Assembly (NCBI GenBank): GCA_022601645.1
Contig: JAJACH010000001.1
Span: 1,153,126 to 1,217,125 of the forward strand
Reading direction: 5' to 3'
Length of the DNA stretch: 64,000 nucleotides
From: Chlamydiia bacterium
GTDB lineage: Bacteria > Chlamydiota > Chlamydiia > Chlamydiales > Simkaniaceae
Shown: positions 40,681-50,768 of the stretch, in pieces
How positions within the stretch are numbered: position 1 is the stretch's first letter
Layout: every line of letters begins with the position of its first letter
Program-made: the position numbers and the translations under genes
The notes under the pieces: generated by a model
What the model saw: the letters and a program-made list of their open reading frames with translations, nothing else
Database searches by the model: none
What the model was told of the DNA's origin: nothing

Positions 40681-42574
40681 TGAATTTTTTACCTCAGGAC
40701 TTGATGAAACCATCAGTCCATTTTTGAAACCAAGGTCAGCACGTTTTGCCAAAAACCTCTCGCTGAAAAGCTCCCTCATCTCGGGTTTTTTCCTCCTTCT
40801 TGCTTTTATCCTCTCATTTTACAACTCAAGCCTTTCTAATTTATCGCTTATTTTTGTCTTTTTCCTCTCAGGTGTTCCCGCCCTTTTAGGAACCATTGAG
40901 GACATCAAAGACCTCGAAATCAACATCGATATTTTGATGACACTTGCCGCCTTTCTCTCTGTTTTGATCGGCGCGCAAATTGAAGGTGCTCTTCTCCTCG
41001 TGCTCTTTGATTTTTCCGGTGCCATGGAAGACACCGTCACACGCAAAGCCTCAAGCGCTCTCACGAATTTAAACAAAATCACCCCAACGCTTGCCAATGT
41101 CCTTTGTGATGATGGCCATGTAATTGAAAAATCGGTGCGAGAAATTCACGCCGGGGTTCATATCATCGTCAAAGCCGGCGAAGTCGCTCCCTTGGATGGG
41201 AAGGTCATCGACGGCCACTCGTTTGTCAACCTCGTCCACCTAACCGGTGAGAGCGTCCCCCTCTCAAAGCAAACTGGCGATGAAATCGCCGCCGGATCGC
41301 GTAACTTAGACGGCACCCTCACCTTAGAAGTCACCCGCACAAGCAGCGAATCTACCCTCGCAAAGATCATCCAGTTGATCAACGAGGCGCAAGAAATGAA
41401 ACCCAAGTTTCAACGCTTTTTGGACCGCTTCTCGCAAGTTTATGCCACATCGATCATTGGCTTAGCGACGCTTTTTGGCATCACACTCCCCTGGATTTTC
41501 AATATCGGCTACCTAGGCGTCGAAGGTTCAATCTATAGAGCTCTAGCCTTTCTCATTGCAGCCTCTCCATGTGCTCTGATTATCGCGACTCCAACCGCCT
41601 ACCTAAGCGCCATCTCAGCTTGTGCCAAACGAGGCATCCTCCTCAAAGGAGGCATCACACTCGATGGCCTTGCAAGCTGTAAAACCCTCGCCTTTGACAA
41701 AACAGGCACCCTCACAACCGGTCAACTCACCTGCACCTCTTTCGAAACGCTTCAAGATGGCATCGGAGAAGAGACCGCTATCGCCCTCGCTGCAGGACTT
41801 GAGCGACACGCCACCCACCCCATGGCAACCGCCATCACCCGCTATGCCAAAAGCCGCGGCATCTCCCCTGCCCCTATCTCCGACTTTCGCTCCGTACCAG
41901 GCTTTGGTCTCCAAGGGACCTACCAAGATAAAGAAGTCAAAATAGGCAACGCCGCCTTTGTACAAGAGCGCTTAAAATCCTCCCACAAAATGGGACAACT
42001 CATCACCTTCATGGAAATTGGTTCCTCCCTCTACGCCTTCCATTTCCAAGACCAACTAAGACCCGAGGCAAAAGGTCTCTTAAAAAGCTTAAAAGAGCAG
42101 TTCAAACTCGTTATGCTGACCGGAGACCACAAAGAAAACGCCTCAAGCGTTGCGAAATCATTAGATATTGATAACTACGAGTGCAACCTCACCCCTGAAG
42201 ATAAATTAAAAGCAGTTTCGAAGCTATCAAGCGAAACCGAACTTGCCATGATTGGCGACGGCATAAATGACGCCCCAGCCCTCGCTCGCTCTACCATCGG
42301 CATTTCCATGGGAAAGATCGGCTCTGGTGCTGCCATTGACGCCTCCGATATCGTTTTCCTCCACGACCAAATTGGCATGCTCGATTGGCTCGTCCACAAA
42401 TCCACCAAAACAACAGCCATCGTCAAAGAAAATATCTCGCTTGCCTTAGCCGTCATTTGCCTTGCCACAATCCCCGCCCTCCTAGGCTTGATCCCCCTAG
42501 GCGTTGCCGTCGTCCTTCATGAAGGTGGCACCGTAATCGTCGGATTAAATTCATTACGCCTGTTAAAAAAATAA
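40664..42574 (+). CDS. P1B-4-type heavy-metal transporting ATPase
   Basis: Protein of 636 residues. The P-type core is complete: TGES loop (LTGESVPLSK), phosphorylation site FDKTGTLTTG, HP motif (ATHPMATAI) and GDGINDAPALA. The membrane metal site is SPC (AASPCALIIATP) rather than CPC, and the last helix carries VLHEGGTVIVGLNSLRLL; SPC with HEGGT is the mark of the P1B-4 subgroup, which exports cobalt, iron or nickel. No N-terminal metal-binding domain is present. The start ATG 40664 overlaps the preceding gene by 17 bases. Confidence 0.88.
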   Translation: MAYVFDEFFTSGLDETISPFLKPRSARFAKNLSLKSSLISGFFLLLAFILSFYNSSLSNLSLIFVFFLSGVPALLGTIEDIKDLEINIDILMTLAAFLSVLIGAQIEGALLLVLFDFSGAMEDTVTRKASSALTNLNKITPTLANVLCDDGHVIEKSVREIHAGVHIIVKAGEVAPLDGKVIDGHSFVNLVHLTGESVPLSKQTGDEIAAGSRNLDGTLTLEVTRTSSESTLAKIIQLINEAQEMKPKFQRFLDRFSQVYATSIIGLATLFGITLPWIFNIGYLGVEGSIYRALAFLIAASPCALIIATPTAYLSAISACAKRGILLKGGITLDGLASCKTLAFDKTGTLTTGQLTCTSFETLQDGIGEETAIALAAGLERHATHPMATAITRYAKSRGISPAPISDFRSVPGFGLQGTYQDKEVKIGNAAFVQERLKSSHKMGQLITFMEIGSSLYAFHFQDQLRPEAKGLLKSLKEQFKLVMLTGDHKENASSVAKSLDIDNYECNLTPEDKLKAVSKLSSETELAMIGDGINDAPALARSTIGISMGKIGSGAAIDASDIVFLHDQIGMLDWLVHKSTKTTAIVKENISLALAVICLATIPALLGLIPLGVAVVLHEGGTVIVGLNSLRLLKK

Positions 42575-42591
42575 CTACCTGTGTATATAAT
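42563..42591 (+). promoter_or_regulatory. probable promoter of glutamate dehydrogenase
   Basis: TTAAAA (42563-42568) and TATAAT (42586-42591) are 17 bases apart. A start near 42598 rules out the GTG at 42595 and supports ATG 42613. Confidence 0.5.
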
Positions 42592-42612
42592 AGGGTGAAG
42601 GCGGGTAATTTC

Positions 42613-45600
42613 ATGGGCATCGGTAAAAAAGATCTCGAAGCTGCGATCCAGAAAGAGAGTGAACTCTTTAAAGAGTACTATCTCTGGCTGGAAACCCACA
42701 TGCCTCCCCGTTTTTTCAACGATCTTACCCGTGATCAAGTGATGCTCCTCGCTCACAATCTCATGGGCTTTCACATGCAAAGCTACTTTTCCCAAATTTT
42801 TATGGAAAATAGCGCCTTTGTTCTCTGCTTAGACTCCGCTGATGCCGATCTACGTATCCTTAAACACTACAACCTCTACGGGATAAGAAATTACCAAACG
42901 TATTTATCTGACGTACCCCCACCATTTAAGGGTGTTGATAACAAATTGCGTATTGCTGCGATTTATTTTTCCGAAATTGAAGATGAAAATCCCGTTTGCA
43001 ATCTGTCTATTAAGCACTTAGACAAAGAGAAGGTCTTTGAGCAAATTCAAGAGCGTGACCCTGAAATGACCTCTGAAGCATTCCATGATCTTCTCTGTCA
43101 CATGAATCCTAGGTTTCTACGATCACTTAACGAAGATCGATTAGCCAAAGCCTTATCCATGTTCTTCCGCGCCAAAACGCGCGACTACTGCCAATATGAA
43201 GTCTCCTACAATGAAAATTGGGAAACCGATGGCGAAAATTTCCCCAGTATGCGGATCGTCTTTGCCTGGAGAAACACCCCTAAACACCGCTTCCTCTACC
43301 GCCTCGCAAAAATGATTTTCCGCCACAACCTTGTCATGACACGGGTTAACGCCACCTACATCGACCCCTACTCGAGAAAAAGTATCCTCATCATGGCCGT
43401 CGGGCTAAACGGCGCCAATGGCAAATCCGCCTGGGAAGAAGCCGATATCGAAGACTTCTTAAAAGAACTCGTTAACTTAAAATACTTTGATTACCTAGAT
43501 ACCATTGAAACAGCCTTTGTCGACACCCGCCTTATCACAGGAAATCAAGGCAACCTCCTACGCACCATCCATACCTTTGTCCATCAAGTTCTTGTCCATG
43601 CCGACCCCAATCTCTACTCAATGTCCAACATTGAAGAGGCTTATTGCCGCCACCCTGAACTCACCGTCACACTCCTCAATGCCTTTGAGATGAAATTCCA
43701 TCCCGAAACACACAACCTGCGTGATTACAAAACACTTCGCAAAGAATTCCTAGCCCAAGTCGAAGCCATTGATACCGGGAACGTCATCAATGACACCCGT
43801 CGCATGAACGTCTTCAAACAATCCATCTACTTTGTCGAATACGCTCTTAAAACCAACTTCTACCGGAATAACAAAAGCGCCTTTTCCTTCCGGCTGGACC
43901 CAGCATATCTCGATCAAGCTCCTTTTGATCGAAAGGAGAAATTTCCTACACTCCCCTTTGCCATATTCTTCGTGAAGGGAATGCATTTTATGGGATTCCA
44001 TATCCGTTTTAAAGACCTCTCCCGCGGAGGACTACGCACAGTGATGCCCCAGCGCCACGAACAAATGGTTGCTGAACGCAATAACGTCTTCCACGAATGC
44101 TATAACCTCGCCTACACCCAACAAAAGAAAAACAAAGACATCCCCGAAGGGGGATCAAAAGCCGTTATTTTCTTAGAACCCTACGAAAGACTCCACTCCG
44201 AAGCTGACATCTACCGTACCGAACTCAAAGCGCGAGAACATTCAGAAGAAGAAATCACAGAAAAACTCAAAGATTTCCGCCATGAGCAAAAAGTCGAATA
44301 CCTCTACCAAACCCAGCGCGCTTTCATCCACAGCTTCCTTACCCTCGTCAATTGCGAAGACGACGGGACTCTGCTAGCTCGAGATGTCGTCGACTACTGG
44401 AAAAAACCCGAATACGTCTACCTAGGGCCTGATGAGAACATGCATAACGTGCTTATCGAGTGGATCTCAGAATATTCGAAAACGTGCGGCTATAAACCAG
44501 GCATCGCCTTTATCTCCTCAAAACCCGGCGCTGGCATCAACCATAAAGAATACGGTATCACCTCGTTCGGCGTAAATGTCTACATGATTGAAACGCTCAA
44601 GTTCCTTGGCATCAACCCCGAAAAAGATCCCTTCACGATTAAAATCTCCGGAGGACCCGACGGTGACGTCGCCGGCAACCAAATTCTCAACCTCCACAAA
44701 TTCTTCCCAAAAACAGCCAAACTCCTCGCTCTCACAGATATTTCCGGCACCATTTACGATCCAAAAGGACTCGACCTCGATGAAATGGCCAAACTTTTTC
44801 ATGAGGCAAAATCGATTAATAACTATCCCGCCATCAAACTTAATGACGGCGGCTTCCTCCTCGATACTCAAAGCAAGCGAGACCAATCCGAATACGTGCA
44901 ACAAACCCTTTGCCTACGCAAAGTCAACGGTGAGCTCAAAGACGAATGGCTCTCTGGAAATGACATGAACCACATCCTGCGCACCAACTTACACCAAACC
45001 AAAACCGACATCTTTATTCCAGCAGGCGGCAGACCACGCACCTTAAACGAACACAACTACCAAGAATACCTCGATGAAACCGGGACCCCCTCCTCACGAG
45101 CCATCGTCGAAGGCGCCAACTTATACCTCACACCCATCGCCAGACAGCAACTCGAACAACTCGGCGTTATCATCGTCAAAGACAGCTCAGCAAACAAAGG
45201 CGGCGTCATCTGCTCATCCTTAGAAGTCCTCGCTGGCCTTACTCTCTCCGAGGAAGAGTTCCTCGACCAAAAAAATGAACTCATGACAGAAATCCTCGCC
45301 TTTATTTCAGAGAAAGCCAAAGACGAAGCTGACCTCCTCCTCCGCTCCCATAAAGAGCTCAACCTACCCCTCACCCTCATCTCAGATAAAATCTCTTCGC
45401 GGATCAACACCTACACATATGCCATCTTAGACCATCTTGAAACCATCACCCTCTCTCCCGATTTAAACGATCCTTACATCCAATGCCTCTTTAACTACTG
45501 CCCGCCGCTTTTCACCGACAAGCACAAAGAGCGCCTTTTAGAACTACCTGACATGCATAAAAAAGCGATGATTGCCTGCTACATCGCCTCCAAGCTCGTC

Positions 45601-45717
45601 TACAAGCGTGGCCTCAAGTGGTCACCGTCCATCGTAGACATCCTCCCGCTTATCGCCGCGGATCCCACCATTACCCAGTCCAAACTTAAGTCCCACGATA
45701 TCACCCCCCTCGATTAG
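42613..45717 (+). CDS. gdhB: NAD-dependent glutamate dehydrogenase, large type
   Basis: Protein of 1034 residues, the size of the large (about 115 kDa) NAD-specific glutamate dehydrogenases. A long N-terminal regulatory part (to about 440) precedes the catalytic core with FKDLSRGGLRTVMPQRHEQ, PEGGSKAVIFLEPY, the Rossmann loop ISGGPDGDVAGNQI, and the late SRAIVEGANLYLTPIAR and KDSSANKGGVICSSLEVLAG. It converts glutamate to 2-oxoglutarate and ammonia, feeding amino acids taken from the host into the TCA cycle. The start is 42613; the gene stands alone with its own promoter and meets a convergent gene 17 bases past its stop. Confidence 0.92.
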   Translation: MGIGKKDLEAAIQKESELFKEYYLWLETHMPPRFFNDLTRDQVMLLAHNLMGFHMQSYFSQIFMENSAFVLCLDSADADLRILKHYNLYGIRNYQTYLSDVPPPFKGVDNKLRIAAIYFSEIEDENPVCNLSIKHLDKEKVFEQIQERDPEMTSEAFHDLLCHMNPRFLRSLNEDRLAKALSMFFRAKTRDYCQYEVSYNENWETDGENFPSMRIVFAWRNTPKHRFLYRLAKMIFRHNLVMTRVNATYIDPYSRKSILIMAVGLNGANGKSAWEEADIEDFLKELVNLKYFDYLDTIETAFVDTRLITGNQGNLLRTIHTFVHQVLVHADPNLYSMSNIEEAYCRHPELTVTLLNAFEMKFHPETHNLRDYKTLRKEFLAQVEAIDTGNVINDTRRMNVFKQSIYFVEYALKTNFYRNNKSAFSFRLDPAYLDQAPFDRKEKFPTLPFAIFFVKGMHFMGFHIRFKDLSRGGLRTVMPQRHEQMVAERNNVFHECYNLAYTQQKKNKDIPEGGSKAVIFLEPYERLHSEADIYRTELKAREHSEEEITEKLKDFRHEQKVEYLYQTQRAFIHSFLTLVNCEDDGTLLARDVVDYWKKPEYVYLGPDENMHNVLIEWISEYSKTCGYKPGIAFISSKPGAGINHKEYGITSFGVNVYMIETLKFLGINPEKDPFTIKISGGPDGDVAGNQILNLHKFFPKTAKLLALTDISGTIYDPKGLDLDEMAKLFHEAKSINNYPAIKLNDGGFLLDTQSKRDQSEYVQQTLCLRKVNGELKDEWLSGNDMNHILRTNLHQTKTDIFIPAGGRPRTLNEHNYQEYLDETGTPSSRAIVEGANLYLTPIARQQLEQLGVIIVKDSSANKGGVICSSLEVLAGLTLSEEEFLDQKNELMTEILAFISEKAKDEADLLLRSHKELNLPLTLISDKISSRINTYTYAILDHLETITLSPDLNDPYIQCLFNYCPPLFTDKHKERLLELPDMHKKAMIACYIASKLVYKRGLKWSPSIVDILPLIAADPTITQSKLKSHDITPLD

Positions 45718-45734
45718 GAGGAGTTCATGCCATC

Positions 45735-46130
45735 TCAAATACGGAAATCATCGTCTAGTTTTGGACCTGGTAAGGCTAGGTCGGGCATGTCCTTCTCTCC
45801 TGCATAAGCGGGCACAAAAGAAAGTGGTGTCGGTTGGAGACGAGGTCCTGGGGGCATATCGCCATAACTAAAAGCTTCTGCTTGCAGTTTACGTTGAGTA
45901 CCATCTTTATCGCTGTAGGTGATTGTCACCTGAGAAAGAAATTCTGAAGAAGTGACTTCCATTGAAACGTCTGTTGCAAAAAATTCTTGTGCTACTTGCT
46001 GTACCTTAAAGGATCCGTCCACTTCAGTGATGGTAAATTTTGCGGTGTGTGTTGGGTGTTCGGCTTTCCAATCCTCTAGGGCTCTTGGTACATCTGCACC
46101 TTCAAATTTTAATAGCGCTGCTGAAGCCAT
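45735..46130 (-). CDS. hypothetical protein
   Basis: Protein of 131 residues, not recognised. It has a mixed helix/strand character with a Pro-rich last third (MPPGPRLQPTPLSFVPAYAG). No signal or membrane segment. AAAGGAG lies about ten bases before the ATG. It and the next minus-strand gene (46217-46594) are of equal size and lie head to tail, but I see no convincing similarity between them. Confidence 0.55.
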   Translation of the reverse strand: MASAALLKFEGADVPRALEDWKAEHPTHTAKFTITEVDGSFKVQQVAQEFFATDVSMEVTSSEFLSQVTITYSDKDGTQRKLQAEAFSYGDMPPGPRLQPTPLSFVPAYAGEKDMPDLALPGPKLDDDFRI

Positions 46131-46216
46131 GGTTTTTATACTCCTTTGTGTTTTTAAGCAGAAAGTCTAGCTCAAATGCGACAAAAAAACCAGGAGTAAT
46201 TGAACAGTGATTAGGC

Positions 46217-46594
46217 CTAGCCATGAGTCTCAGAGAATTTAAGATCAACAATTAACCCTCTATCAAGGACGCATGTACATGCAATATTATCGCGGTGAGT
46301 ACCTGTTGGAGTGGCTACTTCCGTAACAAGTTTCCATACTTCCATATCAGGATGACGACCGAATTCGTGTAAGCTTAACGCCGAAAGAGAGACTCCGCTA
46401 TAATCTACGACCGCGCCGGTGTAGGGATCTCTAGCATGCACCTCGGCATGACCTGGGAAGAAAACAGCCTGGATTTCTGCAGCTTTTCTAGCCGGACTAG
46501 CCATTGGTGATTCTGCATCTAGATTTTTCAAACGATCAGCATAAGTTTGAATAACGGCTGGAGCTTCAGATCCTGTTTCGATACGTAAAGACAT
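46217..46594 (-). CDS. hypothetical protein
   Basis: Protein of 125 residues, no family recognised. The order helix (TYADRLKNLD), then strands with VHARDPYTGAVVDYSGVSL, is loosely like NTF2/SnoaL-type folds, but this is not certain. GGAGGT lies six bases before ATG 46594, which is preferred to the upstream ATG at 46606 that contains the ribosome binding site. It is divergent from hrcA across a 169-base gap holding the CIRCE element. Confidence 0.55.
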   Translation of the reverse strand: MSLRIETGSEAPAVIQTYADRLKNLDAESPMASPARKAAEIQAVFFPGHAEVHARDPYTGAVVDYSGVSLSALSLHEFGRHPDMEVWKLVTEVATPTGTHRDNIACTCVLDRGLIVDLKFSETHG

Positions 46595-46695
46595 ATGTAC
46601 CTCCATGTAAAAAAGTGCGTTAAGATTATGTTAAGTTACAGTTTTTGTCAAATATCTATTTTTAAATATTGATTGTTAGCTACTTAAATCCATAA

Positions 46696-46722
46696 TCAGC
46701 AATCCAAGGCTTTGAGTGCTAA
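46696..46722. promoter_or_regulatory. CIRCE element (HrcA operator) with degenerate left arm
   Basis: TCAGCAATC (46696-46704), nine bases, GAGTGCTAA (46714-46722). The right arm is the exact consensus; the left arm matches TTAGCACTC at seven of nine positions. It ends five bases before the -35 box of hrcA, the classic autoregulation layout. Confidence 0.85.
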
Positions 46723-46727
46723 TTTTC

Positions 46728-46756
46728 TTGCGCCCCAATTGCTAATTTGGTATATT
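46728..46756 (+). promoter_or_regulatory. hrcA promoter, predicted leaderless
   Basis: TTGCGC (46728-46733) and TATATT (46751-46756) are 17 bases apart. The ATG at 46758 lies too close to be transcribed; ATG 46764 is seven bases past the -10 box. Confidence 0.65.
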
Positions 46757-46763
46757 GATGGAT

Positions 46764-47870
46764 ATGGCAAAGAAATCTAAACAGCATGAACGACAACGTA
46801 GCGTCCTGATGGGCCTTTGTGATCTCTATGTAAAAGAGGGCAAACCCATTGGTTCTAATACACTTAAGGAGAATGGGTTTGATTCTCTGAGTTCGGCGAC
46901 GATCAGGAATTATTTTGCAAAGCTTGAAGCAGGCGGCTTTTTAAAGCAGCAGCATTCGTCCGGTGGTCGAGTCCCGACCTCCCTTGCCTACAATCAGTAT
47001 GCAAAGAGCCACTATGAAGCATCTGATTTAGAGAAAAAAGACTTAAAAAAGCTAGAGGAAGCGCTGATTGCTGAGCCGCGCGAGGTGGCAAGTTATTTGC
47101 ATAAGGCCTCTGAGCTGATTTCAGAAATGACAGGCTGCGCCGTTTTTCTCTCCTCTCCACGCTTTGATCAGGATTTGATCACCGATGTGAAGCTTGCCGC
47201 CATTGATAATGAGCGTAGTTTATGCATCTTAGTGACAGATTTTGGTCTCGTGCACACAGAGATGCTCTATTCAGAGAAAAAATTATCCTCGTTTTCCTTA
47301 AAGCGGATTGAAACGTATTTCCGCTATCGTATGACTGGCTTTGATAGGCCTGAATTGACGAAAGAGGAGGAGGTCATAGCGACGAAATTCTACAACGAGG
47401 TGCTTTTAAGACACGTTGTTGGGTATTCGAATTTTTCCGAAGAGGATATTTATCGCACCGGTTTTTCATCGCTTCTTAAATATTTCGAATTCCAAGATCC
47501 GAATGCCTTAGCGTCTGGCTTAAGTCTTTTTGAAGACAAAGAACGGATGCGTCTTCTTCTTGCTGAATGTTTAGAAACCTTAGATTTAAAATTCTGGATT
47601 GGCGAAGAGTTGAAAAATTGCTCAGTGATCGCCGTCCCCTACTCGATTGGAACAAGTGTGGTTGGAGCCTTAGCAACGCTCGGCCCAAATCGCCTAGATT
47701 ATAAAAGAGTGTTTGCCATTTTACGAGCAGCCTCTCACATGATCTCAAACGCCTTGACCCAAGCGACCTACAAACATAAAATTACCTACCGCGAGCCAAA
47801 ACAAAACGCACCTATGATTAGTCACATGCAGGTGCTAACGCTCGAAGATAAAAGGAGAGATAATGAGTGA
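46764..47870 (+). CDS. hrcA: heat-inducible transcription repressor HrcA
   Basis: Protein of 368 residues. The N-terminal winged helix is clear (KEGKPIGSNTLKENGF, LSSATIRNYFAKLEAGGFL, SSGGRVPT) and binds CIRCE; the C-terminal GAF-like dimer domain follows, with YSIGTSVVGALATLGPNRLDY near the end. A C-terminal extension (about 25 residues past that region) is seen in chlamydial HrcA. The first amino acids are assigned from MAKKSK because the promoter leaves no room for the upstream codons. No Shine-Dalgarno sequence is present. It overlaps grpE by eight bases. Confidence 0.93.
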   Translation: MAKKSKQHERQRSVLMGLCDLYVKEGKPIGSNTLKENGFDSLSSATIRNYFAKLEAGGFLKQQHSSGGRVPTSLAYNQYAKSHYEASDLEKKDLKKLEEALIAEPREVASYLHKASELISEMTGCAVFLSSPRFDQDLITDVKLAAIDNERSLCILVTDFGLVHTEMLYSEKKLSSFSLKRIETYFRYRMTGFDRPELTKEEEVIATKFYNEVLLRHVVGYSNFSEEDIYRTGFSSLLKYFEFQDPNALASGLSLFEDKERMRLLLAECLETLDLKFWIGEELKNCSVIAVPYSIGTSVVGALATLGPNRLDYKRVFAILRAASHMISNALTQATYKHKITYREPKQNAPMISHMQVLTLEDKRRDNE

Positions 47871-48489
47871 CGAGAAGCCGAACCCCGGCGACGCGCTAAC
47901 CGAGGAATTTGAAAAATCGTTTAGCGAAAATGACGAAGCTGTTGATGCGGCAAGCGAGGAAGAGGCCCCTTTAGAAATAAATCCTGAAGAACCTCAAACG
48001 CTCGAAGTGGTGAAGCTCACACAGGAAATCAAAGCCGAAAAGGATAAGTATTTCCGCGTGTTAGCAGAGCTTGAGAATACAAGAAAACGCATGCAGAAAG
48101 AAAAAACCGACATGACAAAATTTGCTGTAGAAAATGTCATCGCAGAATTTTTAGGACCTCTTGATAGCTACGAGAAAGCACTAAGCTTTGCCTCGGAAGG
48201 CAGCGATGAGGTGAAAAATTGGGCAACAGGTTTTGAAATGATCCTCACTCAATTTAGAGATATCCTGTCCTCTCAAGGGGTTTCCCCTTTCGACTCGATG
48301 GGCAAAACCTTTGACCCTCACGCGCACGAAGCCGTTGAGATGGTCGAAGTAGAAAAAGGTCCTGAAAACGTGGTTATTGAAGAGTGTATCAAAGGATACC
48401 GCTCTGGAGACCGCATTATCAGACCGGCAAAAGTTAAAGTATCAAAGTTAAAAAAGGAGTCAGATAATGGCAGAGAAGAAGAAAAGTAA
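47863..48489 (+). CDS. grpE: nucleotide exchange factor GrpE
   Basis: Protein of 208 residues: an acidic disordered N terminus (1-45), the long paired helix (about 48-110, [20 protein letters not shown]) and the C-terminal beta domain with [20 protein letters not shown] and [16 protein letters not shown]. It releases ADP from DnaK. AAGGAGAG lies before the ATG. Its 3' end overlaps dnaK by 23 bases. Confidence 0.95.
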   Translation: MSDEKPNPGDALTEEFEKSFSENDEAVDAASEEEAPLEINPEEPQTLEVVKLTQEIKAEKDKYFRVLAELENTRKRMQKEKTDMTKFAVENVIAEFLGPLDSYEKALSFASEGSDEVKNWATGFEMILTQFRDILSSQGVSPFDSMGKTFDPHAHEAVEMVEVEKGPENVVIEECIKGYRSGDRIIRPAKVKVSKLKKESDNGREEEK

Positions 48490-50389
48490 AGTCATTGGAA
48501 TCGACCTCGGAACCACAAATTCATGTGTCGCGATTATGGAAGGCGGCACCGGGAAGGTCATTGCCAACCTAGAAGGCACACGCACAACCCCTTCGATCGT
48601 CTCTTATAAAGATGGTGAAGTTTTAGTTGGTGTTCCTGCTAAACGACAAGCGGTTACAAACCCTGATAAAACCCTCTTCTCAACAAAACGTTTTATTGGA
48701 CGTAAGTTTAAAGAAGTAGAATCTGAAATCAAAACAGTGCCCTACAAGGTGCAAGCAAACGATAAAGGTGACGCAACCTTTGAAGTTGGCGGTAAAACGC
48801 TCACTCCTGAGGAAGTTGCAGCGCAAGTCCTCAAGAAAATGAAAGAAACAGCTGAAGCCTATGTTGGTGAAACCATCACTGAAGCGGTCATCACTGTGCC
48901 TGCTTACTTTAACGACTCACAAAGACAGTCGACAAAAGATGCCGGCCGCATTGCAGGTCTTGATGTCAAGCGCATCATCCCCGAACCAACCGCTGCCGCC
49001 CTCGCCTATGGTCTAGACAAAGGCACAGATAAAAAAATCGCCGTGTTTGACCTCGGTGGTGGTACATTTGATATCTCCGTCCTTGAAATTGGTGACGGTG
49101 TTTTTGAAGTACTTGCAACAAATGGTGATACACACCTCGGTGGTGATGACTTCGACGATGTAATTATCCATTGGATGCTCGATGAATTCAAAAAAGAATC
49201 AGGCATCGACCTAGCTAAAGATAAAATGGCACTGCAACGCCTAAAAGACGCCGCTGAGAAAGCGAAAATCGAACTTTCAGGCACGCAGCAAACAGAAATC
49301 AACCAGCCGTTCATCACAATGGACGAATCTGGGCCTAAACACCTAAGCCTTTCACTGACTCGCGCAAAACTCGACTCGCTTTGCCATGATCTGATCAGCC
49401 GCTGTGTTGAGCCTTGTAAAAAAGCAATGAAAGATGCCGGTCTTTCAAACAGCGATATCCACGACGTGGTGCTTGTTGGTGGAATGACCCGTATGCCAGC
49501 TGTGCAAGAGAAAGTAAAAGAGATCTTCGACCGTGAGCCTCACCAAGGCGTGAACCCCGATGAAGTTGTTGCAACAGGTGCAGCGATTCAAGGTGGAGTC
49601 CTAGCCGGTGACGTGAAAGACGTGCTGCTCTTAGACGTCATTCCCCTCACTCTTGGGATTGAAACACTCGGTGGCGTGCTAACACCGCTTGTCGAGCGCA
49701 ACACAACAATCCCTACACAGAAGAAACAAGTCTTCTCAACAGCATCAGATAACCAACCAGCTGTTACCATTGTCGTCCTCCAAGGTGAGCGTCAAATGGC
49801 CGCAGATAACAAGGAAATCGGACGTTTTGACTTAACAGAAGTTCCACCAGCACCGCGTGGTATGCCACAAATCGAAGTTGCCTTCGATATCGATGCCGAT
49901 GGAATCCTCCATGTGTCAGCTAAAGACCTCGGTTCTGGTAAAGAACAAAAAATCAAAATCGAAGCGAAATCAGGACTCGATGAGTCTGAAATCGAGCGCA
50001 TGGTCAAAGACGCTGAAGAGCACGCTGAAGAAGACAAAGCGAAAAAAGAACAAGTCGAAGTGCGCAACCAAGCGGACGGACTCGTCTTCCAAGCTGAAAA
50101 AGCGTTAAACGAACACGGTGAGAAAGTACCAGAGGATATCAAAAAAGAGATCCAAGGTAAAATCGACGCGTTAAAAGAAGCGCTTAAAGGCACCGATTCA
50201 GATGCAATTAAAGCCAAAACAGAAGAGCTAAGCTCCCATCTCTCTAAGATTGGTGAAGCAATGCAAGCAGCCCAAGGGCAAGCAGGCGCAGCGCCAGATG
50301 CTGAGCAGCCAGCAGGAGCCACTGCTTCTTCGAAAAAAGGCGATGAAGCTGAAGAAGCCGAAGTCGAAATCCTCGACGACGAAAAATAA
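48467..50389 (+). CDS. dnaK: chaperone DnaK (Hsp70)
   Basis: Hsp70 of 640 residues. Signatures present: [26 protein letters not shown] and [20 protein letters not shown]; the substrate domain and an alanine-rich C terminus ending in an acidic VEILDDE motif follow. It folds and disaggregates proteins with GrpE and DnaJ. AAAGGAG precedes the ATG inside grpE. A strong terminator closes the operon. Confidence 0.97.
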   Translation: MAEKKKSKVIGIDLGTTNSCVAIMEGGTGKVIANLEGTRTTPSIVSYKDGEVLVGVPAKRQAVTNPDKTLFSTKRFIGRKFKEVESEIKTVPYKVQANDKGDATFEVGGKTLTPEEVAAQVLKKMKETAEAYVGETITEAVITVPAYFNDSQRQSTKDAGRIAGLDVKRIIPEPTAAALAYGLDKGTDKKIAVFDLGGGTFDISVLEIGDGVFEVLATNGDTHLGGDDFDDVIIHWMLDEFKKESGIDLAKDKMALQRLKDAAEKAKIELSGTQQTEINQPFITMDESGPKHLSLSLTRAKLDSLCHDLISRCVEPCKKAMKDAGLSNSDIHDVVLVGGMTRMPAVQEKVKEIFDREPHQGVNPDEVVATGAAIQGGVLAGDVKDVLLLDVIPLTLGIETLGGVLTPLVERNTTIPTQKKQVFSTASDNQPAVTIVVLQGERQMAADNKEIGRFDLTEVPPAPRGMPQIEVAFDIDADGILHVSAKDLGSGKEQKIKIEAKSGLDESEIERMVKDAEEHAEEDKAKKEQVEVRNQADGLVFQAEKALNEHGEKVPEDIKKEIQGKIDALKEALKGTDSDAIKAKTEELSSHLSKIGEAMQAAQGQAGAAPDAEQPAGATASSKKGDEAEEAEVEILDDEK

Positions 50390-50417
50390 ACGAACCTGCA
50401 ACAATGCATGTTCACAG

Positions 50418-50450
50418 AATCCGCTTACTTCGGTAAGCGGATTTTTTTTT
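50418..50450 (+). terminator. rho-independent terminator of hrcA-grpE-dnaK
   Basis: AATCCGCTTAC (50418-50428) and GTAAGCGGATT (50433-50443) form a perfect 11-base stem on a TTCG tetraloop, followed by T to 50450. Confidence 0.95.
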
Positions 50451-50570
50451 ACCACAGAGACAAAGGGGAATTTTTTCGCGCAGCATGTGCGATGGCACCG
50501 TCGTGCCAGGCGTCCAGCCTGGTGACATAGAAGAAGAAGCCGCATAACTCCATTATAAATAACGCCTCCG

Positions 50571-50768
50571 TTTTTTTACCACAGAGGCACAGAGACACGA
50601 AGATACACAGAGATTGCGCTAACGCGCAACTGGCGCCTTCAGCGCAAAGATAGTATTTAGAGGTGTTCATGTATACCGCTGCAGAGCTGCGTAAATGTGC
50701 GGAGCACATTCTCTGCGAGTCTCTGCGCCTCTGTGCCTCTGTGCCTCTGTGCCTCTGTGGTAAAAAAA
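50571..50768. repeat. 198-base inverted-repeat element (ACCACAGAG type)
   Basis: A perfect 24-base inverted repeat bounds it: T7 ACCACAGAGGCACAGAG at 50571-50594 and its complement at 50745-50768. The right end carries four tandem copies of CCTCTGTG (50728-50759). The interior has small hairpins such as AATGTGC/GCACATT (about 50693-50709) and no plausible gene. A third partial copy of the end, T7 ACCACAGAG, lies at 50444-50459 directly on the dnaK terminator. No target duplication is obvious. The remaining stretch 50460-50570 has only a short CCAGGC/GCCTGG inverted repeat. Confidence 0.85.

Noticed and set aside
45735..46594. Toxin-antitoxin pair formed by the two small minus-strand genes
   Set aside because: Neither product resembles a known toxin or antitoxin, they are 86 bases apart and each has its own ribosome binding site.
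50728..50759. CRISPR-like array (CCTCTGTG units)
   Set aside because: The eight-base units are adjacent without spacers and form one arm of an inverted repeat; no cas gene is near.
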